A DNA stretch of 22,884 nt. Source: a virus. Under the pieces are notes generated by a model. The model was not told the DNA's origin, made no database searches, and worked only from the letters and a program-made list of their open reading frames with translations. Made by a program: the position numbers and the translations under genes. How positions within the stretch are numbered: position 1 is the first letter of the stretch; every line of letters begins with the position of its first letter. This document shows, in pieces, positions 15,494 through 22,017 of the stretch. The stretch is taken from positions 1 to 22,884 of IMG/VR virus record IMGVR_UViG_3300020463_000147, one strand, 5' to 3'.

Positions 15494-15941
15494 TTGTATT
15501 TTCTGTTGATTCTCCTAATGCTAATCTACCAACCCTTTGGCAAGTATGTAGTGCCATTCCTAAAGAATTTAAAGCACTAGGACTAAAATAAGGTGCTTCT
15601 ATTCCTTGTTTTCTTCGTTTATTTGATTGTTGTAATAATCCTACAATTTCTGATTGTAATGCTTTTGCTATTTTTAAACTATTACTATCAAATTCTTTTG
15701 CTTCTTTTGCAATAATTTTTTGTTTTGCTTGGTCTATTTCTATTTGTAAATTTTGTGTAAATAAGTTTTTTTGATTTTTCCAACCATTTGATTTGCTTTT
15801 TCTATAAAGTGTAATTGCTGGTATATTAAATTTTTTGGCTAATTCGTCTATTGTTGGATATGTTCTATTACCAGAATCATCTTCAAAACCTTGTACAAAA
15901 AGTTCTCTGATTTCCTCTATTATGTTTTCTGAATAACTCAT
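15399..15941 (-). CDS. terS: Terminase small subunit
   Basis: A 180-residue protein with an N-terminal helix-turn-helix at about 28-55 (YPTIDELAKKFNIPAITLYR) as in small terminases that recognise the packaging site. A long helical, Lys/Gln-rich oligomerisation segment follows (65-115), then a variable C-terminus. It directly precedes and overlaps terL. No clear ribosome binding site lies before the ATG; the A+T-rich 252-nt region upstream probably holds its promoter. Confidence 0.8.
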   Translation of the reverse strand: MSYSENIIEEIRELFVQGFEDDSGNRTYPTIDELAKKFNIPAITLYRKSKSNGWKNQKNLFTQNLQIEIDQAKQKIIAKEAKEFDSNSLKIAKALQSEIVGLLQQSNKRRKQGIEAPYFSPSALNSLGMALHTCQRVGRLALGESTENTNVTNKQSTVKEAFSIIDEICRSRREGESNLH

Positions 15942-16193
15942 ATTAAGTAAATGTAACAGAATGATAAATAATTTTAAAGTATTATTTTTGAAAATTTTTA
16001 AAATATAAATTGTAATTTAATTTATTTTTTTAAACTTTTTTTTGTTTTTTTATTTGCAATATATATAATTAATATTTATTTTTTTGCTTTTTACTTTGTG
16101 CTAAAATTAATCATTTTTTTATCATTTATTCTCACTTTTAGCTTTTTAAACAATTATAAAATTTATAAATTCATTACAATATTATTAAATACT
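15942..16193 (-). other. A+T-rich gene-free region upstream of terS
   Basis: A 252-nt stretch with long T-tracts on the plus strand (A-tracts on the minus) and no frame longer than about 15 codons. It separates the methyltransferase gene from the packaging genes and is the likely site of the late promoter and perhaps of the packaging recognition site. No convincing -35/-10 pair stands out, because many A/T hexamers fit equally well. Confidence 0.4.
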
Positions 16194-17240
16194 CTATATT
16201 AAATTATCAAAAATCTGTTTTTGAAGTTCTAAAGCTATGTTTTTAATCATTAGTGGTGGAACAGACATTCCACAAATATATTTTGAATCCATACCTAAAA
16301 AATTATAGTCATCAGGAAAACTTTGAAGTCTAGATATTTGTTTTGAACTTAATTTAACAGGCATATCATAATGATATATAGAGCCACCAGATGTAATAGT
16401 GTTAACAGGTAAATTAGGATGAATTTTAAAGTTTGAAAAGTATGAACTTGAATTCCAAAGTTTCATTGCTGCATCAGAAAAGTTTTTACCTGGTTTTGTA
16501 TTTACCCATAATTGATACTGTTTAGTTGATTTTTTAAGTTGTTTATTGGAATTCGGAAGATTAAATATAGCTTCTTTAGTTGTGATAATTTGTTTTCTGA
16601 AAGACATTTTAAGTTTTTTTTTTTTCATTTTGTTAAAAATATCTTTTCTAATTCCTATAAAAAAAACACGTTGTCTAGCTTGTGGAACTTGCATATATTT
16701 AGAGTTTAAAAGAAAAACTTGTACATGATACCCAATATTTTTATATTTGTATATTATTTTTCGAGCATAGTTTTTAGCTTTAGACATTATTAAACCTTTT
16801 ACATTTTCAGCTACAATAACTTTTGGTTTAATCTTATTAGCAAAATCTAAGAAGTAAAAAAATAAATCATCAAGTTTTTGTTTTTTTTGACCTTCTCTGA
16901 ATTTTTTTTCTTTACCCCAAAAACTTTCTCTTTTAGTTGAAGCTGTACTAAATACTGAGCAGGGGGGTGAACCGTCTAAGATATCTATATTATATAACTC
17001 TTTATCAATTTCTTTTTTGATTAAATTTCTTATATCACTCTGATAAAATATTTTAGGATTATGATTTATTTTATAAACATTTGCCATTTTTGGGTCAATC
17101 TCATTTCCTCCTAAAGAAGTATACCCCGCCAATTTATATCCCATTGTTGAACCACCACCACAGCAAAAACAAGAGAATACTTTTAAATTATTCTTTTTAA
17201 CTAATAATATATCTGTAAGATTCCACCTAATCAAACTCAT
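16194..17240 (-). CDS. C5-cytosine DNA methyltransferase
   Basis: A 348-residue enzyme transferring a methyl group from S-adenosylmethionine to cytosine C5. Motif I is VFSCFCCGGGSTMGYKLAG (21-39), motif IV is GSPPCS with catalytic Cys94, motif VI is ENV (145-147), and motif VIII is QARQRVFFIG (187-196). The target recognition region spans about 200-300. Motif X is GMSVPP (324-329), where most family members have GNSVPP or GNAVPP. The start is taken as the ATG at 17240; a GTG at 17246 is possible. Both overlap the ParB-like gene and lack a ribosome binding site. With no nuclease gene beside it, it probably protects phage DNA or marks it for packaging rather than being half of a restriction system. 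Confidence 0.9.
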   Translation of the reverse strand: MSLIRWNLTDILLVKKNNLKVFSCFCCGGGSTMGYKLAGYTSLGGNEIDPKMANVYKINHNPKIFYQSDIRNLIKKEIDKELYNIDILDGSPPCSVFSTASTKRESFWGKEKKFREGQKKQKLDDLFFYFLDFANKIKPKVIVAENVKGLIMSKAKNYARKIIYKYKNIGYHVQVFLLNSKYMQVPQARQRVFFIGIRKDIFNKMKKKKLKMSFRKQIITTKEAIFNLPNSNKQLKKSTKQYQLWVNTKPGKNFSDAAMKLWNSSSYFSNFKIHPNLPVNTITSGGSIYHYDMPVKLSSKQISRLQSFPDDYNFLGMDSKYICGMSVPPLMIKNIALELQKQIFDNLI

Positions 17241-17712
17241 AGCCACAACTAGGACATTTATTTTTAGCCTTTAAATAAGAATCAGTTATTTCTGTATTTT
17301 CAATATCATCATCAATTTTAGGTTCTTTGTTTAGTAAATTTTGAAGTTCATCGGAATCAAATCCAGTATTTAAAAGTTCATAATTATTTTTCGATATGTT
17401 ATCAAGTTCAATTTGTAATTTGTCTAAATCCCAATAATTATCTTGCGCAAGTTTATTATCGGCTATTCTGTAAGCCTTAGCTTTAATTTCAGATAAATTA
17501 GCTACTTGAACCGGTATTTTATTTAATCCTAACTTTTTTGCAGCTGCGTATCTTGTATGGCCTACTATTATTACATTCTCTTTATCAACTACTATTGGTT
17601 GTTGAAATCCAAATTCTTTAATACTAGAAGCAACTTTATCAACATTTAAGTTTTTTCGTGGATTATTAATATATGGAAAAATTGAGTTTATATCTACTTC
17701 TGTAATATCCAT
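17227..17712 (-). CDS. ParB/sulfiredoxin-fold protein linked to DNA modification
   Basis: A 161-residue protein. Residues 1-95 match the ParB N-terminal domain: DINSIFPYINNPRKN, IKEFGFQQPIVVDKENVIIVGHTRYAAAKKLGL (GHTRYAA at 51-57) and RIADNKLAQ. The end carries CPSCGYEF, a lone CxxC. This type is found in phages next to, or fused with, DNA methyltransferases; it lacks the DNA-binding HTH of true partition ParB. Its 3' end overlaps the methyltransferase gene in another frame by 14 nt. No ribosome binding site precedes the ATG, but a tiny frame ends at it (TAATG). Role inferred: specificity or regulation of the methylase, or CTPase/nuclease-like activity. Confidence 0.85.
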   Translation of the reverse strand: MDITEVDINSIFPYINNPRKNLNVDKVASSIKEFGFQQPIVVDKENVIIVGHTRYAAAKKLGLNKIPVQVANLSEIKAKAYRIADNKLAQDNYWDLDKLQIELDNISKNNYELLNTGFDSDELQNLLNKEPKIDDDIENTEITDSYLKAKNKCPSCGYEFD

Positions 17713-17774
17713 TATATAAACTTATCATAATTGAATTTTAAATCAAGTTTATCGTTTATGGAGTTATTCGCCAT
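17712..17774 (-). CDS. Possible 20-residue leader peptide before the ParB-like gene
   Basis: An ATG at 17774 opens a 20-codon frame (MANNSINDKLDLKFNYDKFI) whose TAA overlaps the ParB-like ATG as TAATG, the coupling junction used elsewhere in this window. The ParB-like gene has no ribosome binding site, so a coupled leader would make sense. The leader also lacks a clear ribosome binding site, and a frame this short can arise by chance. Confidence 0.25.
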   Translation of the reverse strand: MANNSINDKLDLKFNYDKFI

Positions 17775-17800
17775 AGCTTTATTATTTTAGGTATGAAATA

Positions 17801-18016
17801 TTAAGATTCATTTTTTTCTTGATGGGTGGGTTTTAAGCATTCCTGCCCATCTAGTTTCTCTGAAATCGCATCTCTTATTAAATCTGCAATAGATATTTCT
17901 TTATTATGTAATTTACTTTGAATAAAAGATTCTTTAGAAAGATGTTCTTTCCATGCTGTTGGTAAAGTAAGATTGTATGATGTGGTTTCTACATTTAATT
18001 TGTTAGGTCTAGGCAT
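17801..18016 (-). CDS. Small ribbon-helix-helix-like DNA-binding protein
   Basis: A 71-residue protein beginning MPRPNKLNVETTSYNLTLPT. The order is a beta strand (TSYNLTLP), a helix (AWKEHLSKESFIQSKL) and a second helix (SIADLIRDAISEKLD), the layout of Arc/MetJ-type ribbon-helix-helix repressors. The ATG at 18016 has AAAGGTGG about 6 nt upstream and overlaps the end of the primase-helicase gene. A longer frame from 18034 is less likely. It is the most repressor-like protein in the window, so it is a candidate for binding the palindromic promoter sites, though no target is proven. Confidence 0.6.
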   Translation of the reverse strand: MPRPNKLNVETTSYNLTLPTAWKEHLSKESFIQSKLHNKEISIADLIRDAISEKLDGQECLKPTHQEKNES

Positions 18017-19712
18017 TTTGCCACCTTTCTTCATCAGATTGTTCTAAGACTTCTTTGTAAACTCTTTCTTGTAAATCATAAGTAAAATAACATTCTCCAA
18101 TATTTCCATACAAACCTTGTTCTCTTACTTTTCTGGTTATAACTCTGGTTTTATTGTTTTCAAAATCTCTATGTACTACCAAACCAATATCACACATATT
18201 ATTCCAATGAGCACTGCCAGAAACATCATATAATGTTGGTGGATTAATGATGCCATTTTCTCTAGGAAGTTTTGCTGGGTGAGCCACAACCCACATTGAA
18301 ATTTCATGTGTACGACAAAATTTTTTACATTTTGATATAATATCTTTAATGTGTTCATCTTCTCGTTTACCTATTCCTCTTTCTGAGTTTATTTCATTGT
18401 AAGGGTCTATTATAATTCCTTTTACTCCATATTTCAAGCAACTCATTTTTGCTTTTTGTAAAATCCAATCAATAGTTGGAATTGAATCTTTATTCTCAAT
18501 AAAAAAAAAATTATCATTTAATATATTCAAACCTCTTTCTAATTCTGATTCTGTCATTCTTTTTGTAAAACCATCATCAAAAGGTTTCCTCACAATCTTT
18601 TCAACAATTCTTCTAATATGTTGAGGTGTAGAATGTTCTGGAGAAAAAACACAAAACTTCCAATTATAGTTCTTGAACATATTAACTGCAATCTGGTCTA
18701 TAAAATTAGATTTGCCATGATTTGGAACTCCTGTAACTAAATGAAATGTTCCAGGTTGTATTTTATATATCTGGTCAAGGATTTTAAAGCCTGTGGACAG
18801 TGGTTTTTGTATTCTACCATTATATATATCAAAAATTTCTTTTGTGTAATTTCTGACAGTATATAATCCTTCTATTGGATAGGGTATTGCTTGTTTCAAA
18901 CAGTCTATTAATGTATTTCTACCAAGTTTTACTAAAACTTCATTTGCATCTTTACAATCTTCTGGAAATTTTACTCGTAAACATCTATCTTTACCAAATC
19001 TATGTATAAGTTCTAATTGAAGTGCTTTTCCAGCTTCGTCTTGGTCAGTTGCTATATAAACTTTATCTACTTCATTTAACCAATGTGTATTTTTTAAAGC
19101 TACAAATCGTGCATCTGATTTATCATATTTTGCTGTTTTAGGTGCACCATCTGGTAGAGTTACAGTATTTTTTATACCAGCTTCATAAAATGCGACACAA
19201 TCCATTTCGCCTTCGCATAATATTAAATTTTTTTTCTTTGTTGTTTCCCAGTATTTTTTTACATTATCTATGTTATATAAAGTTCTTTGTGCTGATGGAA
19301 CTTGCTTAAATCGTTTATCATAGCTTCTAAATTTAATGTTTTTGGTTTGAGCATCTTGTATGTATGGGAAACAAATCTGATTGTTAGATTCATAAATACC
19401 CATATCACTAATTGTGTTTTCAGATATGCCTCTTCCTTTAAACCATTCTAAGAATTTATTGCTTGGTTTTTCTTTTTTAATTGTTTGTAATGGCCTAATG
19501 TATTTTTTATATGGTTGATTAAAATTTAATCCTCCACTCCATTCACAATTATGACATTTCCAAACTGCCTTTTCATAATCAATGGAAACACTTAAAGGTG
19601 TATCATTCTGATTTTGTGGTTTTCTTAAATTTTTGCATTGAGGACATTTAGATTTATAATAACCTTCATTGTAAGAATTTAAATAAATGCCTTGTTCATT
19701 TAATATTTTCAT
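18009..19712 (-). CDS. Bifunctional primase-helicase (T7 gp4 / Twinkle-like)
   Basis: A 567-residue replication enzyme. The N-terminal zinc-binding primase domain has CPQC (23-26) and CHNC (53-56). The TOPRIM domain has EGEMD (167-171) and DQDEAG (223-228). The C-terminal DnaB/RecA-like helicase has Walker A GVPNHGKS (328-335), Walker B GIIIDPYNE (432-440) and the WVVAHPAK motif (475-481). It unwinds the fork and makes primers for lagging-strand synthesis. The ribosome binding site is AGGA. It lies 7 nt after the initiator-like gene. No DNA polymerase gene is visible in this window, so the phage may use the host replicase or carry one outside. Confidence 0.92.
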   Translation of the reverse strand: MKILNEQGIYLNSYNEGYYKSKCPQCKNLRKPQNQNDTPLSVSIDYEKAVWKCHNCEWSGGLNFNQPYKKYIRPLQTIKKEKPSNKFLEWFKGRGISENTISDMGIYESNNQICFPYIQDAQTKNIKFRSYDKRFKQVPSAQRTLYNIDNVKKYWETTKKKNLILCEGEMDCVAFYEAGIKNTVTLPDGAPKTAKYDKSDARFVALKNTHWLNEVDKVYIATDQDEAGKALQLELIHRFGKDRCLRVKFPEDCKDANEVLVKLGRNTLIDCLKQAIPYPIEGLYTVRNYTKEIFDIYNGRIQKPLSTGFKILDQIYKIQPGTFHLVTGVPNHGKSNFIDQIAVNMFKNYNWKFCVFSPEHSTPQHIRRIVEKIVRKPFDDGFTKRMTESELERGLNILNDNFFFIENKDSIPTIDWILQKAKMSCLKYGVKGIIIDPYNEINSERGIGKREDEHIKDIISKCKKFCRTHEISMWVVAHPAKLPRENGIINPPTLYDVSGSAHWNNMCDIGLVVHRDFENNKTRVITRKVREQGLYGNIGECYFTYDLQERVYKEVLEQSDEERWQNA

Positions 19713-19719
19713 TTTTTTC

Positions 19720-20325
19720 CTAACCAGCTAAAGTGTTTTTATTTGATACTTTTACTTTAACTATTTTATAGTTTATATAATATTCATCTCGCAACCATTT
19801 AACTGGGTTATGATAGAATTTTGTTACCTCCATTTTATAATTCTTTAAACAATTTAAAAGAAGTGTTTTGTCTTTTATTTTGACCCATTGTTTGTATGTT
19901 AATTTTTTATTCCATTTAAAATCCTCCTCTGGATATAGTTTCCAAAAAATCTCAAATTGTTCTGTATATTTATTTATATTTAATTGATTGTTTAAAGTGA
20001 TAGTATTGGGGGTTGATTTTGATACCCCTACCCCCTCTATTTTAGGGGTGGCTAATTTGATACCCCTACTAATTGTATATAAATTTGATGTTTGTTTATT
20101 ACCTTGAAATCTAAACTCTGATTTTACATACCCTTTTTCTACCAATTCATCTAAACTTCTTTTTATTGTATTTGAATCACAATTACATAATTCAGATAAT
20201 TTTTTTTTACTAGGATAGCTTTGCCATTGTTCATTGGCATAATTTGCTAATACTAATAAAACTAATTTTGAAGTAGGTCTTATATTCTTTGCATTTATAC
20301 AAAGTGCTAAAGCATCAAATGACAT
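19720..20325 (-). CDS. Replication initiator-like protein (lambda O-type, winged HTH)
   Basis: A 201-residue protein. Residues 1-85 form a winged helix (HTH_36-type): PTSKLVLLVLANYANEQWQSYPSKKKLSEL, then the recognition helix SNTIKRSLDELVEKGYVKSE. A linker at 86-110 contains two similar peptides, GIKLATP and GVSKSTP. The C-terminal part (125-180: FEIFWKLYPEEDFKWNKKLTYKQWVKIK) is the type found in phage replication proteins that load a helicase. The linker is encoded by iteron-like DNA repeats, the same layout as lambda O with its internal origin. It has a strong AAAGGAG ribosome binding site and precedes the primase-helicase gene by 7 nt. Confidence 0.8.
   Translation of the reverse strand: MSFDALALCINAKNIRPTSKLVLLVLANYANEQWQSYPSKKKLSELCNCDSNTIKRSLDELVEKGYVKSEFRFQGNKQTSNLYTISRGIKLATPKIEGVGVSKSTPNTITLNNQLNINKYTEQFEIFWKLYPEEDFKWNKKLTYKQWVKIKDKTLLLNCLKNYKMEVTKFYHNPVKWLRDEYYINYKIVKVKVSNKNTLAG
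20018..20069. repeat. Iteron-like repeats inside the initiator gene: candidate replication origin
   Basis: The 14-mer TTTGATACCCCTAC occurs at 20018-20031 and again at 20056-20069, 38 bp apart. Between them TAGGGGT (20043-20049) is the same 7-bp core ACCCCTA in inverted orientation, and CCCCT (20032-20036) can pair with AGGGG (20044-20048). These G/C blocks stand out in A+T-rich surroundings, and a very A+T-rich stretch follows at 20070-20100. Direct plus inverted cores inside an O-like gene next to A+T-rich DNA are the architecture of the lambda origin. Origin function is inferred. Confidence 0.6.
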
Positions 20326-20357
20326 TTTTTTCTCCTTTTAGTTTAAGCATTATAAAT

Positions 20358-20386
20358 ATTTTATAATAATAAAATAAAAAAGTAAA
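20358..20386 (-). promoter_or_regulatory. Candidate minus-strand promoter of the replication genes
   Basis: On the minus strand TTTACT (20386-20381), a 17-nt spacer and TAAAAT (20363-20358) lie about 35 nt before the initiator-like ATG. The region is nearly all A/T, so other pairs are possible; TATAAT at 20354-20349 is a second -10 candidate. Confidence 0.4.
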
Positions 20387-20453
20387 TATCCTTTAAAAGA
20401 TAAAAAAAGAATATAATAAAATCAATAACTTATAAAAAAAGTTAAATAAAGGG

Positions 20454-20481
20454 TTTACAATAGTAATTATTTGTATAAAAT
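20454..20481 (+). promoter_or_regulatory. Plus-strand promoter of the 20637-21558 operon
   Basis: TTTACA (20454-20459), a 16-nt spacer and TAAAAT (20476-20481) form a sigma70-like promoter with a predicted start near 20488-20490. It is nearly identical to the promoter at 10773 (GGG-TTTACA-wt-AGTAA ... TGTATA, same spacing), and TAAGGAAAT follows both. The predicted start coincides with the 5' arm of the leader structure described next. Confidence 0.65.
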
Positions 20482-20487
20482 AAAATT

Positions 20488-20636
20488 AAGGAAATATTAG
20501 AAAAGTCATTGAGGGTCATTGGTTGGCACACAGGAAATTTCTAAAACAAGTTTAAAAAGTTGAAGAGTAATCTGCTCCCCCAACATTTAAAGATGAAGAA
20601 CCTCCTAATATTTCCCCAAACTTTTAGGAGAAAAAA
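20488..20636 (+). promoter_or_regulatory. Structured 5' leader with two exclusive pairings around the ribosome binding site
   Basis: This ~150-nt leader has no coding frame of note. TTAGGAG (20624-20630), which holds the ribosome binding site, is complementary to CTCCTAA (20602-20608), giving a 7-bp hairpin with a 15-nt loop that would hide it. CTAATATTTCC (20605-20615) is also a perfect 11-bp complement of GGAAATATTAG (20490-20500) at the predicted 5' end. GAGG (20511-20514) matches CCTC (20601-20604), extending that pairing. The two states cannot coexist. Inside are GTCATTG twice, 10 bp apart (20505 and 20515), and a GTTG/CAAC stem (20559-20562 with 20581-20584). This is the layout of a translational riboswitch or attenuator; I recognise no known class. 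It also accounts for the gene-free stretch 20326-20636 together with the two promoters. Confidence 0.55.
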
Positions 20637-20870
20637 ATGGTAAACATACGACCAACAACTGCAACTAAAAAAATGCTTGAAGAAAAGTTTAATACTTTAT
20701 TTCATGAGCATCATTCATATACTCAACAACATTTAGCAACCAAAGTTGATAATTCAATTAAATTAAATGCTCTAGAAAAAGAAATGAAATTAATTTGTAA
20801 GTTTTTAGATTTAGATTTTAATGATGAAATTTTATTTCGCACAGAACAAATTTGCTGGGAGAATAAATAA
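20637..20870 (+). CDS. Small hypothetical protein, first gene of the plus-strand operon
   Basis: A 77-residue protein (MVNIRPTTATKKMLEEKFNT; HHSYTQQHLATKVDN; ALEKEMKLICKFLDLDFND). It looks mainly helical. It has the optimal AGGAG site 6 nt before the ATG, and that site can be hidden by the leader hairpin. The stop overlaps the next start. No family recognised; as the first gene behind a strong promoter and regulated leader, an early role is plausible. Confidence 0.65.
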   Translation: MVNIRPTTATKKMLEEKFNTLFHEHHSYTQQHLATKVDNSIKLNALEKEMKLICKFLDLDFNDEILFRTEQICWENK

Positions 20871-21055
20871 TGATTGATATTTTAAATGATATACAAAACC
20901 TAGAAAAAGTAAAAAGTTTTATGCTTAAAGCAGTTGTATCTAATGATGAAGCAGATGCAAATCTTGGAGTAGCAATAGAAAAACTTAATTTAGTTATAAA
21001 AAATAAAGAAAATATAATTACTGATTTTAATAAAATGGAGAAGCAAAATGGATAA
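20870..21055 (+). CDS. Small hypothetical helical protein
   Basis: A 61-residue protein (MIDILNDIQNLEKVKSFMLK; EADANLGVAIEKLNLVIKNK) predicted as a helical hairpin. The ATG overlaps the upstream stop (TAATG), with GGGAG 8 nt before it. The 3' end overlaps the next gene by 8 nt. No family recognised; part of the plus-strand operon. Confidence 0.6.
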   Translation: MIDILNDIQNLEKVKSFMLKAVVSNDEADANLGVAIEKLNLVIKNKENIITDFNKMEKQNG

Positions 21056-21266
21056 AGTAAATTGGCAAATTATTATCGAACTTAAAGATAAGACTCTTTG
21101 GGTTACAGAAGGATTTGGTCTTGATGATGGTATTAATAATCTTATGTCTGAAACTCGTTTTAGTAAAGAAAGTTTTATTAAAGAAATTCATTCTATCATA
21201 GCCAAAAATTCAAAAAAAATGGAATATATAAAAGCTAACCTAAAGAAGCAAAATGAAAACAATTAG
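21048..21266 (+). CDS. Small hypothetical protein
   Basis: A 72-residue protein. The N-terminus (VNWQIIIELKDKTLWVTEGFG) has a strand-turn-strand pattern and the C-terminal half is a Lys-rich helix (SIIAKNSKKMEYIKANLKKQ). A GGAG site sits 7 nt before the ATG. It overlaps both neighbours, by 8 and 14 nt. No family recognised. Confidence 0.6.
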   Translation: MDKVNWQIIIELKDKTLWVTEGFGLDDGINNLMSETRFSKESFIKEIHSIIAKNSKKMEYIKANLKKQNENN

Positions 21267-21558
21267 AAACAGTAACAATATAAAAACTTTTATAATTGAA
21301 GATAATGACAAAGTGCCAGATTTGTTAGAAGCATATAAATTAATTGATACAGATATTGTGCAAGTTGTAAATCTTAATAATGGAGATTGCTTTATTATCT
21401 GTGAAGAGGGTAAATTAAGAAATAAATCAATAAATAGACATGCTACTGAGGTGTGGGAGCAAAGTTTTTCCTCCGATAATAACAGTATGCAATTTTATGA
21501 TGTTATTGTTGGTCATGCCATTTATATACCCAAGCATCTTAGAAAAGACCATTGGTGA
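21253..21558 (+). CDS. DUF3846-like small protein
   Basis: A 101-residue protein. Residues 30-92 match the pattern of DUF3846 phage proteins: IVQVVNLNNGDCFIICEEGKL, then NRHATEVWEQ and DVIVGHAIYI, where family members have EEGKL, N-x-x-A and D-x-I-V-G. The function of the family is unknown; members are common as small non-virion genes in phages and plasmids. It is the last gene of the plus-strand operon. Its stop is immediately adjacent to the stop of the convergent gene at 21559, with no terminator visible between. Confidence 0.6.
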   Translation: MKTIRNSNNIKTFIIEDNDKVPDLLEAYKLIDTDIVQVVNLNNGDCFIICEEGKLRNKSINRHATEVWEQSFSSDNNSMQFYDVIVGHAIYIPKHLRKDHW

Positions 21559-21771
21559 TTATTTGTCGTAGATTTTGTGGTATGTTTTCTTCAAAAAAGT
21601 CTTGATAAATGTTTTAATCCATTTCTTAAGATAATATCTAACAAGCCTCATAACTAATAAAATTGGTGAGGATAACACATCAAACACTAACAATCCAATG
21701 TCAACTATTCCATCAATGACATTATCTGCATTTGAGAATTTATCTTTTATATTTTTTAAAATCTTAATCAT
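21559..21771 (-). CDS. Small membrane-associated protein, basic C-terminus
   Basis: A 70-residue protein (MIKILKNIKDKFSNADNVID, then IVDIGLLVFDVLSSPILLVM). A hydrophobic span at about 21-43 is followed by a strongly basic amphipathic tail (RYYLKKWIKTFIKTFLKKTY). The frame could extend to a TTG at 21801, but the ATG at 21771 overlaps the end of the preceding small gene by 8 nt, as in the rest of this cassette. Function unknown; a basic amphipathic tail behind a membrane span would suit membrane disruption or anchoring. Confidence 0.6.
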   Translation of the reverse strand: MIKILKNIKDKFSNADNVIDGIVDIGLLVFDVLSSPILLVMRLVRYYLKKWIKTFIKTFLKKTYHKIYDK

Positions 21772-21904
21772 CGTTTTTGTGTAATTCTTGTAAATTGTCA
21801 AAAAATGAAATATCTAGCCATAACTCTAAAATATGTAAAAAAATTGCAAATAATAAAATATAATAGATTCTTTTATTATATTTATTTTTATATGAATACC
21901 TCAC
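21764..21904 (-). CDS. Small single-span membrane protein, GTG start
   Basis: A 46-residue protein starting at GTG: VRYSYKNKYNKRIYYILLFA then IFLHILELWLDISFFDNLQE. A very basic N-terminus precedes one membrane span (about 13-31), so the C-terminus is probably outside. Start and stop overlap both neighbours (4 nt as GTGA, and 8 nt), which supports it as real despite its size. The LHILExxxD segment resembles LHIAEILFD in the neighbouring 38-residue protein, so the two may be related. Function unknown. Confidence 0.45.
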   Translation of the reverse strand: MRYSYKNKYNKRIYYILLFAIFLHILELWLDISFFDNLQELHKNDD

Positions 21905-22017
21905 CAGTCAAAACCATAAAAATGAATATGTTGAAACATATCAAACAATATTTCTGCAATATGTAAAGTTATTTCAATGCTCAATAAAACTAATATTATT
22001 TTATTTGCTTTTGTCAT
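21901..22017 (-). CDS. Small single-span membrane protein, 38 residues
   Basis: The translation is MTKANKIILVLLSIEITLHI followed by AEILFDMFQHIHFYGFDW. One hydrophobic span covers about 6-25, with a His/aromatic C-terminus. The start lies inside the end of the holin-like gene (17-nt overlap) and the TGA overlaps the next gene's GTG. No ribosome binding site is evident, so translational coupling is assumed. Function unknown. Confidence 0.45.
   Translation of the reverse strand: MTKANKIILVLLSIEITLHIAEILFDMFQHIHFYGFDW

Noticed and set aside
16016-16180. CRISPR-like or tandem repeat appearance of T-tracts
   Set aside because: Runs of T of unequal spacing only; no repeat unit or spacers.
17227-17712. 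True plasmid-type partition ParB
   Set aside because: Only the N-terminal ParB fold is present; no HTH, no ParA and no parS-like repeats, and the neighbour is a methylase.
16194-17712. Restriction-modification system
   Set aside because: No endonuclease gene stands beside the methylase; both flanks are phage replication and packaging genes.
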